The notes beneath the pieces were generated by a model. That model was given only the letters and a program-made list of their open reading frames with translations, was not told where the DNA came from and did no database searches. The position numbers and the translations under genes are program-made. A DNA stretch of 64,000 nt from Azorinus chamasolen. Taxonomy: Eukaryota > Mollusca > Bivalvia > Cardiida > Solecurtidae. The DNA lies in the NCBI GenBank assembly GCA_963576725.1, contig OY755240.1, positions 30,089,932-30,153,931 on the forward strand, in the 5' to 3' direction. This document shows, in pieces, positions 1 through 9,400 of the stretch; the stretch's first letter is position 1, and each line of letters begins with the position of its first letter.

Positions 1-146
1 GGTGGTAGCTTAATGCAGGACAAAAGTTATGCAGAAAGCTCCTAAAGGAACTTTTTGCATTACTTTTGTCCTGCATTAAGCAACCACCTGCTTATAAAGA
101 CATTCATATTTATTCGTTAAGTGGTCGCATTCGAGGGGTACTACTG
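1..146. mobile_element. TG-1 foldback MITE, cut by window edge
   Basis: The arms around GCTTAATGCAGGACAAAAG and its complement form the long hairpin typical of this family. The right terminal repeat ends in CTACTG followed by TA at about 147. The left end lies outside the window. Confidence 0.75.
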
Positions 147-160
147 TATTTGAACTTTGG

Positions 161-633
161 TCAACCTTTTCCCTCTTGCAAACGATTTGTAAGTCTTTGC
201 AAACAGAATAGACCCAGGTCAGACGGCTTCTGTAGGAACCGTCTGATCTAGATCTGCTGTGTTTGCTTATGAGATTATGATAGACCAGACTCTGCAATTT
301 CTACCAATACCAACCGATTCTGTGTATGAATGCCATTTTATAAAAAAAAAACCCAAAACAAACAGATAATAAGTAGGCTATCCATTGTTTCATTATTTCT
401 TAACCCTTTCGCTGCCAATGCCGGATCTGTGATTACCTTTGCAAACAGTTTGGATCCAGATGAGAACTCGGCGTCTCATCAGGATCCAAACTGTTTGTTA
501 CTGTTACTATGTTTTTGAAACAAAAATGAAGAAAATAAAAAAAATCAAAAAATTATAGCAGACGACAAAGTTAGCAGACGACAGAGTTTGGCAGCGAAAG
601 GGTTAATCAAATATTCAACATGGAAATGGTTAA
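161..633 (+). mobile_element. PB-A2 MITE interrupted by a PB-C element
   Basis: The left end is a mutated TCAACCTTTTCCC. The core GCAAACAGAATAGACCC and its inverted partner lie at about 197-265. The A2 body runs to 400 and resumes at 607 with a terminus ending in GGTTAA. Removing 400-606 restores a continuous element with one TTAA. Confidence 0.7.
400..606 (+). mobile_element. PB-C MITE nested in PB-A2
   Basis: It has TTAA at both ends, with inverted termini CCCTTTCGCTGCCAA and TTGGCAGCGAAAGGG. The hairpin has GGATCCAGATGAGA on the left and TCTCATCAGGATCC on the right with a shortened apex. Two GCAGACGACA copies precede the right end. Confidence 0.85.
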
Positions 634-800
634 TCCTTTATCGTGCTGAAAATGGTGTCAGCTCAAACTTTGATTTGCTGCAGTTTTTAAAATACCTCGA
701 TTTGTTAAAAAAAACTGCCAGGACCCTGATGGGACGCCGAGTTACTCGACGTCTCATCTGAATGCAATCTGTTTGGAAATACTAGTCAGGTAGAATATAA
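634..800 (-). mobile_element. Degenerate PB-C3 remnant
   Basis: The hairpin GACGCCGAGTTACTCGACGTC lies near 731-752, followed by a C3-like tail (GAAATACTAGTCAGG). It abuts the TTAA of the upstream PB-A2. Termini are poorly preserved. Confidence 0.5.
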
Positions 801-846
801 CGATAACACATAAATAACACATAAATAACACATACGTAACACATAC
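798..846. repeat. Short tandem repeat (ATAACACATA)n
   Basis: About four imperfect 10-bp units lie in tandem. No other feature is visible here. Confidence 0.6.
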
Positions 847-865
847 ATGTGCGTTATCAAAAACT

Positions 866-990
866 AACATTAGAATCGTCGTGGTTACAGTATAGGGTTT
901 GATGGAGAAGAGAGGATTCTAAAGAGTGGTTACAGTATAGGATGTGATAGAGAAATAAAGGAGATATTCTTGAGAAGAAAAAAATACCCA
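866..990. mobile_element. Rearranged FB-F remnant
   Basis: Two direct copies of the FB-F arm (GGTTACAGTATAGGGTTTG and GGTTACAGTATAGGATGTG) sit in tandem instead of inverted. The usual right flank GAAATAAAGGAGATATTCTTG follows. The left arm has been lost or flipped. Confidence 0.55.
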
Positions 991-1002
991 TCTTATTTTG
1001 AT

Positions 1003-1092
1003 CTCTAATAACATACCGGGTAAACACGACCAATGTTCGTCTCGGCAGACTTTTCTCACAAGTGTTCGCTTCCGATATATCATCGAATTGAT
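1003..1092 (+). repeat. Left copy of a direct repeat flanking a PB-A2
   Basis: It contains ACATACCGGGTAAACACG and CTCACAAGTGTTCGCTTCCG. A diverged second copy lies at about 1340-1413 on the far side of the MITE. The repeat itself matches no family I recognise. Confidence 0.65.
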
Positions 1093-1342
1093 CCCTTTTC
1101 TTCATATAAACGCATTTTCACGCATTTGCAAACAAAGCAGACCCTGATCAGACGGCTCCAAAAGGAGCCGTCTGATCAGGGTCTGCTTTGTTTTTGCTTA
1201 TGAAATAATGTAGACATGACTCTATAGTTTCTACCAATACCACACATTCATGCGTACATATACATGTACCTATATATAAAATAATAAATATTCATAAATA
1301 GTCATTATTTCTTTACCAAATATTGAACAAGGAAAGGGTTAT
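1089..1342 (+). mobile_element. PB-A2 MITE
   Basis: The left end is ATCCCTTTTCTTCATATAAA and the right end is GAACAAGGAAAGGGTTA. The core hairpin is one of the few fully symmetric copies: both arms carry the CCCTGATCAGACGG form. Its apex is GGCTCCAAAAGGAGCC. Confidence 0.75.
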
Positions 1343-1413
1343 TACTAACATACCGGGTTAACACCGGTAGACTTATCTCACAAGTGTTCACTACCGATAT
1401 ATTATCGAATTTA
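1340..1413 (+). repeat. Right copy of the direct repeat flanking PB-A2
   Basis: It contains ACATACCGGGTTAACACCGG and CTCACAAGTGTTCACTACCG, parallel to 1003-1092. Copies differ at roughly one base in eight to ten, so this is an old duplication. Confidence 0.65.
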
Positions 1414-1617
1414 TTACTATAATTACTGTAACAGGCGAATACATTCCATTCCGCCCACCTGATGACGTCATTGAAAAACTCCAGCTTCAGAAAAAACACA
1501 CAAAAAACGCTACAAACAATTGATTTTCAACTTGAGCTGTATGGTGAATTGATGGCACATGTAGTCCAGTCGATTGTTCTAAAAAGATTATTTGCATGTT
1601 TGCCACGTTTGCATGTT
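1414..1617. other. No recognised feature
   Basis: This is AT-rich sequence with no family end, tandem repeat or convincing frame that I can see. Confidence 0.5.
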
Positions 1618-1755
1618 CGATCAAAGTTTTGAGAAACTATAATGACAGAAAGATTGGACCCAGATGAGACGCCGAGTTACTCGGCGCCAAGTTTGTCGGC
1701 GTCTCGTCTGGATCCAAACTGTTTTCAAATGCGAGTCAAGTCGCGGGTTTAGGTT
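1618..1755 (-). mobile_element. PB-C3 remnant
   Basis: The hairpin GACGCCGAGTTACTCGGCG is extended by a second GTCGGCGTCTCGTC arm, flanked by GATCAAAGTTTTGAGAAACT and GCGAGTCAAGTCGCG. No TTAA termini survive. Its stem is symmetric, an exception to the usual mismatch. Confidence 0.6.
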
Positions 1756-1770
1756 TCTACTCGTTCCAAT

Positions 1771-2020
1771 GTAACCCTTTCCCTCATATAAACGTGTTTT
1801 CACGCATTTGCAAACAGAGTAGACCCAGATCAGACGGCTCCTAGAGGAGCCGTCTGATCAGGGTCTGCTCTGTTTGCTAATGGAATTTGAAAGATCTGTT
1901 TCTTTACTGTCCAAAATGGCTACAATGTTCCACTTTCCATATTTTATTATAACTATTTTGTCCATGAATATTCAGTAGGTATTGAACTTTGGAATTAACA
2001 TAGAACAGGGAAAAGGTTAA
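1771..2020 (+). mobile_element. PB-A MITE, nearly complete
   Basis: The left end is GTAACCCTTTCCCTCATA, the core apex is GGCTCCTAGAGGAGCC, and the right end is GAACAGGGAAAAGGTTAA. Left and right stem arms differ at the conserved A position. It is about 250 bp, the usual length for the family. Confidence 0.85.
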
Positions 2021-2079
2021 ATGAGTGAATATTCATCATAAATCATGTATCTAATTTATGCATATCTTGTTAGCTAACT

Positions 2080-2215
2080 TATAAGGAGTCTTTTGACCAG
2101 TGTCTGCTCTGTTTGCTTAAAAATAATATTGGAATGATTTTGTATATGCCATGGTCAAAAACCTCCGATGCCCATAAGGCTGATATAAATATTCAGCTAA
2201 TTAATATTCATACAT
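2080..2215 (+). mobile_element. PB-A2 right-half remnant
   Basis: It begins in the right arm (CAGTGTCTGCTCTGTTTGCTT), then keeps GCCATGGTCAAAAAC and AATATTCAGCTAATTAATA. The left half is missing. Confidence 0.55.
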
Positions 2216-2314
2216 TTGATCATTTTTTGCATAATTGAATATTAATTAGGTAGATCTAATGGGCTAGCGTTTGCTGCTCACCTACACAACCAATACAAAA
2301 TCAGGCGCCACATA

Positions 2315-2564
2315 TTAACCCTTCTCTTGCTGAATTTTAAAATACATTTCTCCTTCTTTATCCATGCCCTGTTGTATAGTTACATATATCTTCACTGTGT
2401 ACAAGTATTTCGCTGTGCAATCACTGCTGTGGAGTGCACTGGTTGCACAATCAACTTGTAAATAGTGCAGACCCTGATGAGACAGCTCCTGCAGGACCTG
2501 TCTCATCTGGGTTTTCTCTATTTACAGGTAGGTATATTGACGTGAACAGCAAGCGAAGGGTTAA
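2315..2564 (+). mobile_element. PB-D MITE, copy 1 (250 bp)
   Basis: It has TTAA at both ends, with termini CCCTTCTCTTGCTG and CAGCAAGCGAAGGG. The core GTGCAGACCCTGATGAGACA pairs with an arm ending CTCATCTGGG around a GCTCCTGCAGGA apex. It matches copies at 5959 and 16191 in length and almost throughout. Confidence 0.9.
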
Positions 2565-2616
2565 ATATAGTGTATGCTATAGGTATGCACTGTTTTCACA
2601 AATCTTCCAGTTTTAG

Positions 2617-2825
2617 TATAACCCTTCACTCCATGAATGCGCCATTCTACGCCTTTGCAAACAAAGTAGATCCAGATCAGACGGCTCCTGTAGGAGCCGT
2701 CTGATCAGGGTCTGCTCTGTTTGCTTATGTCATGATCAACTTTTCCTGTGCTCATTTGCCATTATAAAAATAATATTGATGACGTCGTTACTTCTTACAT
2801 GAATATTCATGGACAAAAGGGGTAA
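2617..2825 (+). mobile_element. PB-A2 MITE
   Basis: The left end TATAACCCTTCACTCCATGA leads to core GATCCAGATCAGACGGCTCC and apex CTCCTGTAGGAG. It ends CATGAATATTCATGGACAAA with a decayed GGGGTAAA terminus. Confidence 0.75.
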
Positions 2826-2912
2826 ACAATTTGCAAGAAGTTCATTCGATGAAGAGGTCCCCTATTCCAGATCATGGCAAGTAAGTTATGGTAATGGATT
2901 GTAACACTGTGT

Positions 2913-3109
2913 GTCAGAGCTACAAATAAACGTGCCTACCCAAATACTAAAATCATCATTTCTCCACCAAACTCTATACTGTGACCACTCTTTAGAATCG
3001 TCTCGAAGAGACGATTCTAAAGAGTGGTCACAGTATAGGGTTTGGTGGAGAAATAAAGGAACTGTTCTTGAAAATGTTTAAATTTACGTATTTTATCTGG
3101 ACCCCTGAC
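2913..3109 (-). mobile_element. FB-F foldback, complete
   Basis: The outer ends GTCAGAGCTACAAATAAA and TATCTGGACCCCTGAC are imperfectly inverted. The central stem is a near-perfect palindrome around ATCGTCTCGAAGAGACGAT with arms reaching GGTGGAGAAAT. The transposase class is unknown. Confidence 0.75.
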
Positions 3110-3450
3110 TATACGTCATGAATATTCTTATAAGAAATACTTACTGAATGAATAATTGGCTGACTATTTATAATAAAGCATTTTCAAACCACGACACAAG
3201 CTATATTTTGAGCAAACATAGCAGACCCTGATGAGAGAGGCAGCTACTACAGAAATATCCACGTAAGAAATTATGACATCATGATTATTAATTTAGATCT
3301 ACATGGATTCTTATCATGGCATATAAAAACCATATATGTTGGACATGGCAGAGACAGTAGAATCAGATCGGCATACAGAGCAGACACTGGTCAGACAGCT
3401 CTTACAGCAGCTTCCCTACCTGGGTCCACTGTGTTTGCACATGCGTCAAA
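3110..3450 (-). mobile_element. Two PB-A2 remnants
   Basis: The 3110-3235 piece keeps CGTCATGAATATTC and AGCAGACCCTGATGAGA. The 3335-3450 piece keeps GACATGGCAGAGACAGTAGA, CAGAGCAGACACTGGTCAGA and CTGGGTCCACTGTGTTTGC. Neither has intact termini. Confidence 0.5.
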
Positions 3451-3800
3451 ACCTCGTAACTACACAGTAAAGACATGAACAGGATTTCTACAACGTATTA
3501 TAGAATTTTAAAAGTTTGAAGTCTGGAATGTCAATCTACAATACTCCCATTGCATAAAAAACAAAAGAAGCATTGCACGTGTCAAACAGAAAAGCATAAG
3601 TAATGTTAAAGTGCTAGGGTTGAATGCAAACGTAGTCAAAACAAGTCATACCTGTCTCATTATGCATTTTTCTTCAAAATCTCAAGAGTTTCTGCAGAGA
3701 ATATAAGAGTTCTTACATAAAATATACTTTAAATAACTTAACCTTTGTTTGCAACTGGTAAAATTCCCATTGTTTCTGCTTACATGTATATAAGCCTCCT
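3451..3800. other. No recognised feature
   Basis: This is AT-rich sequence without a repeat family end, long frame or RNA-like structure that I can identify. Confidence 0.5.
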
Positions 3801-3804
3801 CATG

Positions 3805-4300
3805 TTAACCCTTTACTCCATGAATATTTATGTAAGACGTCATGACATTTAACCCATTATCCCATAGGCTAGATTTAGATACAACCTCTGAATGAATCTA
3901 CCGAAAAGGATTATTAACTAGAAAAAAGGAAAAGTTTAGAATTTTGTAGTTTGAAACCATTGTGATAAATAGAGCATTTGCTCCTATAGGAGCAAATGCT
4001 CTATTTATCACAATGGTTTCACAAAGTGACTTTTACAGAGTCTTCAAAAGTCATCAATATGAGGGAATGGCTTAAGACATATTTAAGGACATCATGAATA
4101 TTGATTAGATTAATTTCATAAAGGAATATTAAAACAGAAAATGTTTGCCTTTGTAGAAATGGTAAGGTCAAATCTATATTATTTCATGAGCAAACAGAGC
4201 AGACCCTGATGAGACAGCTCCTATAGGAGCCGTCTGATCTGGGTCTACTCTGTTTGCAAGTTGCGTTAAAAGCATATACATTTATGGAGTAAAGGGTTAA
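3805..4300 (-). mobile_element. PB-A2 MITE containing a nested PB-B
   Basis: It begins TTAACCCTTTACTCCATGAA and ends ATGGAGTAAAGGGTTAA. The core at 4193-4258 has the minus-orientation pattern (CCCTGATGAGAC left, CTGATCTGGG right). The element is split at a TTAA by PB-B at 3849-4075. Confidence 0.85.
3849..4075 (-). mobile_element. PB-B MITE nested in PB-A2
   Basis: TTAACCCATTATCCCATAGG starts it and GAGGGAATGGCTTAA ends it. The central palindrome from AAACCATTGTGATAAATAGA to its complement is perfect around TTGCTCCTATAGGAGCAA. Confidence 0.9.
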
Positions 4301-4317
4301 CGCGATCTGAATGTTGT

Positions 4318-4402
4318 TTTGCAAACAGCTCGAATCCAGATATCTCCACAGGATCCAAGCTGTTTGACACTCGGTCAATAGTTTCTAAAATGCTTGATCG
4401 AA
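4318..4402 (+). mobile_element. PB-C3 remnant
   Basis: It has GCAAACAGCTCGAATCCAGAT, a collapsed apex, then AGGATCCAAGCTGTTTGACA and the C3-specific CTCGGTCAATAGTTTC tail. Confidence 0.55.
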
Positions 4403-4539
4403 CAGGATAAATGTGAAAATGGTAACGGATAAGACTTACAGCATATTTTAGTGTTTTTCAGTTTGAGAAGGGGAGATGCAGTCTGTAAATTACGTTATTA
4501 TTCTGGTGATAATGAGTTTAAAAGATGTTGTTTTCATCA

Positions 4540-4984
4540 TTAGCCCTTCACTTCATATTAATTAATGTTACATGCTATAATTAATAATGACCTGATTTTT
4601 ATTATTACCTATACAGTAAAACCCCTCATAAGCGGACGTTAAATTTAATATAAATATCGGCCTTGGAGACAGGTGACAGCCTAATGAAGGGTGAAAGTCA
4701 TGCAGAAAGCTCCTATAATTTTCTGAATGACTTTCACCCTGCAATAAGCAGCCACCTGCCTAAAAGTTTGTAAATTCTTCTTTACTAGAATTCCGGTTTA
4801 GAAGGGGTTTACTGTATACTCTGTTTGTTTTTGGACATGACAAAACCATTGGAGTAGAATAAGAGATGTATAAGACCGTAAACATACGGACCAGACCCGA
4901 TCAGACAGTTTATGCTTGGGTCTTCTGATCGGGGTCTACTCTATTTGCAAAGGTGTGAGAATACTCTTTTTGAATAGGCGTTAA
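4540..4984 (-). mobile_element. PB-A2 MITE interrupted by TG-1
   Basis: The A2 end (TAGCCCTTCACTTCATATTA) precedes the TG-1. The A2 middle (GGACATGACAAAACCATTGGA) and core (CCCGATCAGACAG / CTGATCGGGG) follow it. It ends at the TTAA shared with the next PB-B. Confidence 0.65.
4614..4814. mobile_element. TG-1 MITE, complete, TA-flanked
   Basis: CAGTAAAACCCCTCATAAGC and its inverted partner ending GGGGTTTACTG are both flanked by TA. The hairpin is GGGTGAAAGTCATGCAGAAA plus its complement. Length is about 201 bp. Confidence 0.85.
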
Positions 4985-5211
4985 CACATTCCCTTCTACT
5001 GACGCCTTTTGACGTCTCTGTAAAAGTCATTTTTGAAACCATTGTGATAAATAGAGCTTTTGCTCCATAGGAACAAATGTTCTAATGATAACAATGGTTT
5101 CAAAACTACACAAATGTAAAAGTTTCTTTTTCTAAAGTAAATACTCCTTTTTGGTAGTAGATATATTGAAAGAGGTTGGGTCTAAAAATAGTTTAGAAGA
5201 GAATTGGCTAA
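4981..5211 (+). mobile_element. PB-B MITE, diverged
   Basis: TTAACACATTCCCTTCTACTG starts it and GAGAATTGGCTAA ends it. The central palindrome is degraded in the right arm (GTTCTAATGATAACAATGG). Confidence 0.75.
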
Positions 5212-5274
5212 AAGAGGTACAAGTACCATATGATTGGAAACCGCACAGGTTCCAGTGCGGATACAGTATTGCGT

Positions 5275-5485
5275 TGTAATAGTATAGAAAACCCCACTAA
5301 ACCGGCCGTTTTGTAAAGAAATCTTATAACTATTTTAGATGGGTGACTGCTAAATGAAGGATGAATGTCAGACAGAACTCATTTTATGGGAGCTTTCTGC
5401 ATGTTTTCAACCTGCATTAAGCTGTCTTCTATTATAACGACCGATGTTGATACTAATTTGAATGTCCAGTTTAGAAAGTATTTTT
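5275..5485. mobile_element. TG-1 MITE, degenerate
   Basis: AGAAAACCCCACTAAACCGG matches the TG-1 end. The hairpin keeps GGATGAATGTCAGACAGAA and GGGAGCTTTCTGCATG. The right end is decayed. Confidence 0.6.
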
Positions 5486-5689
5486 CGAATATGTTAAGCG
5501 TATTGTAACAAGTGATAGATATTATTCTCTAAATGTATTAGAAGTTTTATTTATTTCGACTCTAACACCAGCATGTCTCATGTTTTTGGTGAAGATTAGA
5601 GCGCTAGCCATTTTAGAAGTAGACTACCCGCATGTATAAACATGCTTCTTGTTTCTATCCTGCAGCGGATAATTCTTGACATTATTTCC

Positions 5690-5835
5690 TTAACCCTTTT
5701 CCTGATGAATATTCATATAAGAAATAACACAATAATCAATATTTGTTAGCGAAACCTTTATCATGACATATCATGACTCCTGCAACAGCCTCCTGATCTG
5801 GGTCTACTCTGTTTGCAAATATCCATCAGAGTAAG
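5690..5835 (-). mobile_element. PB-A2 MITE, internally deleted
   Basis: TTAACCCTTTTCCTGATGAA starts it. The left stem arm is lost, and CTGATCTGGGTCTACTCTGT of the right arm remains. Confidence 0.6.
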
Positions 5836-5958
5836 GCTTAGAGCAGACAGATATGCAGTCGATGAGCTGATACGCAAAGTAAACGGAAACATTGGGGGAG
5901 TTAATTGTAAACATTCTTTATCATTTGAATGCGGAAGACGAAAACAATAGAGCATGTC

Positions 5959-6208
5959 TTAACCCTTCTCTTGCTGAATTTTAAAATACATTTCTCCTTC
6001 TTTACTCATGCCCTGTTGTATAATTACATATATCTTCACGGTGTACACGTATTTCCCTGTGCAATCACTGCTGTGGTGTGCATTGGTTGCACAATCAACT
6101 TGTAAATAGTGCAGACCCTGATGAGACAGCTCTTGCAGGAGCTGTCTCATCTGGGTCTTCACTATTTACAGGTAGGTATATTGACGTGAACAGCAAGCGA
6201 AGGGTTAA
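5959..6208 (+). mobile_element. PB-D MITE, copy 2 (250 bp)
   Basis: It has the same ends and exactly the same length as the copy at 2315. The core apex is AGCTCTTGCAGGAGCT. It is inserted within the left terminal repeat of a TG-1 with TTAA on both sides. Confidence 0.9.
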
Positions 6209-6322
6209 GTGATGTTTATTTATTGAACATAGGAGTCTTGAAAAGGAGGTGGTTGCTTAATGCAGAGTAAAAGTGATATATAAACCTCCTATAAGAGCTT
6301 TCTGTATCATATTTGTCCTGCA

Positions 6323-6551
6323 TTAACCCATTCCCTCATATTGACGACGTTTGATGACTGTGTAAAAGTCACTTTGTGAAACCATTGTGATAAATAGAGC
6401 ATTTGCTCCTATAGGAGCAAATGCTATAGTTATCACAATGGTTTCAAACTACAAAATTCTGAAAGTTTCCTTTTCTCTAGTTAATGCTCCTTTTCGGTAG
6501 ATTTATTCAAAGTGGTTGCATTTAAAAATAGATTATGAGGGAATAGGTTAT
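6323..6551 (+). mobile_element. PB-B MITE nested in TG-1
   Basis: The host reads CCTGCA then TTAACCCATTCCCTCATA. The far side is GGGAATAGGTTAT then GCTACCTGC, so the second TTAA has mutated to TTAT. The central palindrome is nearly perfect. Confidence 0.85.
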
Positions 6552-6624
6552 GCTACCTGCTGTTTTAGAAATCTAGATTTAGACTTGTTTTAATGGCCGC
6601 TTAAGACAGGTTCTACTGTATACT

Positions 6625-6850
6625 GGTTTGTGTAAATAATGTAGACCCATATCAGGATCAGAGGGCTCCAACAGGAGCTGTCTGATCAGGGTATGCTTTG
6701 TTTGATAACGGAATAATATAGGTCTGATTCTGAGCCCTCTGAACGGGGTCTGCACAGTTTGTCACTCTACAGTTTATCGCAAATGATACCCTTTTATATT
6801 GAATGGACTCTATCGTTAAACAATGATGGACCATTCCACTTTGAAATATC
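6625..6850 (+). mobile_element. PB-A2/PB-G mosaic remnant
   Basis: The A-type hairpin (GTAGACCCATATCAGGATCA / CTGTCTGATCAGGGTATGC) is followed by a second right arm (CCTCTGAACGGGGTCTGCAC). A PB-G right end (GACTCTATCGTTAAACAATG) comes last. Confidence 0.5.
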
Positions 6851-6955
6851 CAGAGGTACAGATAAAATGCGTAAATTAAAACATTTTCAAGAATAACTTC
6901 ATTATTTATCCACCAAACCCTATGTTTTGATTACTCTTTAGAATCGTCTCTAAAA
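6851..6955 (+). mobile_element. FB-F left half, broken at the hairpin apex
   Basis: It runs from CCAGAGGTACAGATAAAATG through GGTGGATAAATA-type arm sequence to TTAGAATCGTCTC and stops there, at the apex. The inverted second arm is absent. Confidence 0.65.
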
Positions 6956-7215
6956 GTTCGGTCCTTCCAAATGTCACAATACAGACTCGTTCTAAACCGT
7001 ATCACTACACATATCTGGGAACACATGTGACAGCTTAGTGCAGGCCTAAAGTAATGCTGAAAACTCCTACAGGAGCGTTCAGCTTTACTTTAGACCTGCA
7101 TTAAGCTGAGAACTTGAGAAATTATTCAGATTATAAATCGGATGACTCGAACTTCTCTTATCTCGAACTGATTTGTATGGTCCCTTGAAGTTCGAGATAT
7201 CGATGTTCAACTGGT
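6953..7215 (-). mobile_element. TG-2 MITE, one end lost
   Basis: The hairpin GGCCTAAAGTAATGCTGAAA / TTCAGCTTTACTTTAGACC has apex CTCCTACAGGAG. The right end carries CTTCAAGTTCGAGATATCG-like sequence and finishes at GTTCAACTGG. The left end is cut by the FB-F half. Confidence 0.7.
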
Positions 7216-7360
7216 TTTTTTTTTTTTGGTTAAGGCTTTGCAGCCTCGTTTATTCATTATTTTTTACATCAGTAACATTTTATTATATAACAAGGAAAGA
7301 CTATGTGAACTAAGTGGAAAACAGTTTATCTATTTTATTATTTACTATAAAAGACTTTTT

Positions 7361-7735
7361 GTAAACTATACAGACCTTATCGAGACAAGACAGGTCGAAA
7401 AGGAGCTGTCATGTATTGAATTGTACAGTTTACATAGGACACAGTATAATTATCCATAAACATTTCGAAGTCCGTAACCTTTATGTAGGTTTATAGGCAT
7501 AGTTATTGCGAACAGTGTAGATCCATACAGAACAAGATCGTAGGGGTCTGTTTTGGCTGGAGCTGCACAGTTTGTAGGTACATATACAGCATAATAGTAT
7601 AATAGATAAGTATCATATTTCAATCAAACAGTGATATATGATTTTCAACAACATTCGTGCTGCGAACAGTGCTGACCGGGTCAAGGACAATCTCATAGGA
7701 GCTGTCCAACCAGGGTCGGCACAGTTTGCTAGACT
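7361..7735. mobile_element. Three degenerate PB-G/PB-A-like hairpins
   Basis: Around 7361-7440, 7506-7575 and 7668-7735 are arm pairs such as GCGAACAGTGCTGACCGGGT with CAGGGTCGGCACAGTTTGC. None keeps a TTAA terminus. The gaps between them hold nothing I recognise. Confidence 0.45.
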
Positions 7736-7852
7736 CTGCATATGTTTAAGGTAGTTCATCCAATATCACGCGGGTTCACCGTTATATAAGTAAACAGCTT
7801 ATCTTAACATAATATCAACAGCATAGATGGACGTACTAATAATAAGTAAATA

Positions 7853-9400
7853 TTACTCTTGACAGTTTCTAAGAAACTGTTCAAGAAAAGAATAATCTCG
7901 TTCTCTATGTTTTAAAACATATATGGCAGTGTTTAGCTCATTTTGGAACACGTTCAATATATTAATTCGTTTCAATCTTCTGTCACTAATAAAATATGAC
8001 TTGTATATGCTGAAGGACACTAAGTTCATAATGATATTAATACTGTGATATTCGGGTATTTTGTATCCTATGACAACATATCTAAGATTTTGCAAGTCTT
8101 TTGAAATCCCACATAAAATAAGCCCATCCAATATTGATCGCCAAAATGATTCAATCCTTTTGCATGCGATAAAAAAATGCTCATAATCTTCTTTACATTT
8201 ACAATATTCACAGTTGCGTGTCTGTGCTATTTTCCATTTGTGCAGGTTCTCGTTAGTAGAAATAATGTTATGCAGTAATTTGAACTTAAACTGTTTAACA
8301 TTATTAGTTAAACAAGATTTATATAAAGAGCAATAAACTGATGGCCAGTTAATTTCATCATGATTCTCAAACTTACTTTCCCAATACTTATGTGTGTAGG
8401 GTTTTTCTAAAGTATTTCTGATGAATACATTGTAAAAGTCCTTATTAGTCATTTGCAAAAAATCTGACCCATTTCTCATGTTGATAGTTAGCTTTGTTTT
8501 AACAAATGTTTTGACTGATTCGTTGGATTTTAAAATGCGCCTCCACGCATTTGGTATCGCGGATTTTATAAAACTTGTTTCGGCAATCCAGTTAGTTTTG
8601 TTTTTAAGTTTTCTGAGAACGATATTTTCGTCTATATTACCGCATTTTGACAAAATGTCATTTACATATAGTATGCCGGAATTGATCCATTTATTGTATA
8701 TAATAAGTTTCCCCGAAGCTTTCTTAATAAAATAATTACCCCAGAGAAGCTGTTTACGAATGTCGAAATAAGTTGTCGGTTTCGTTTTATTAGTACAGTT
8801 TCTAAATTCAATCCATGTTTTAAGCAAACCTTGGTAGAACGGTGGTAATTTGCGTTTCGTACGAGGTAAATTTTTATAAGTGTCAATATTCATGTAAAAA
8901 ACTAGGTAATTTTCTCCGAACTGGTTAAGGAAATATCGAGGAATTACGGTCCAACTGGACTCGTTTGTCTCCGATAGCAAGTGTTTAACCCATTTCGTTT
9001 TTATCGCTTTTATGAAGGCTTTCGTATCAATCATGTCTAAGCCCCCTTCATATTTATTACCAATTAATGTGTTGCGTTTTATTTTTTCTGCCCTGCCAGC
9101 CCATATAAAATTAAAAAAAGTAGCATTTATCTTCTTTATAACATATTCTGGAATTTGAATAGAGTGGAATAAATAGGTAAATTTGGGAAGCAGGAGTGTT
9201 TTTATAATTGTGATTTTTCCATAAAAGGTTAGATTCCGTTTATTCCAATTACTTATTGCATTTTCACATTCATTAAATTTATTTTCCCAGTTCATTGTAT
9301 GACACTTTTCTTTATCGTTTCCGAAAAAAACACCGAGTGCCTTTACTTCTTTTGACGATTTTATAGCACCGGGTGTATCGTTTATGTTTTTTAGATCCAA
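7853..9400 (-). pseudogene. LINE ORF2, thumb and C-terminal domain
   Basis: This continues the polymerase after the one-base shift. The first codon of the open frame is TTG, so it is not an independent gene. Landmarks are ALGVFFG (about residue 21), LPKFTYLF (71), FNFIWAGR (96), EGGLDMID (118) and a C-terminal CEYC..H....C cluster at 397-413, like the zinc-knuckle-like tail of L1/Tx1 proteins. The 515-codon run has no other stop. With only one indel in a homopolymer, the element is young, or the indel is a sequencing error. No partner ORF1 lies nearby. Confidence 0.85.

Larger units (their letters stand above)
5945..6618. mobile_element. TG-1 MITE hosting two nested TTAA elements
   Basis: A mutated left end (CAATAGAGCATGTCTTAA) and right end CGCTTAAGACAGGTTCTACTG bracket the host. 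PB-D sits at the TTAA of the left terminal repeat and PB-B at the GCATTAAGC of the right arm. Removing both leaves a normal-length TG-1. Confidence 0.75.
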
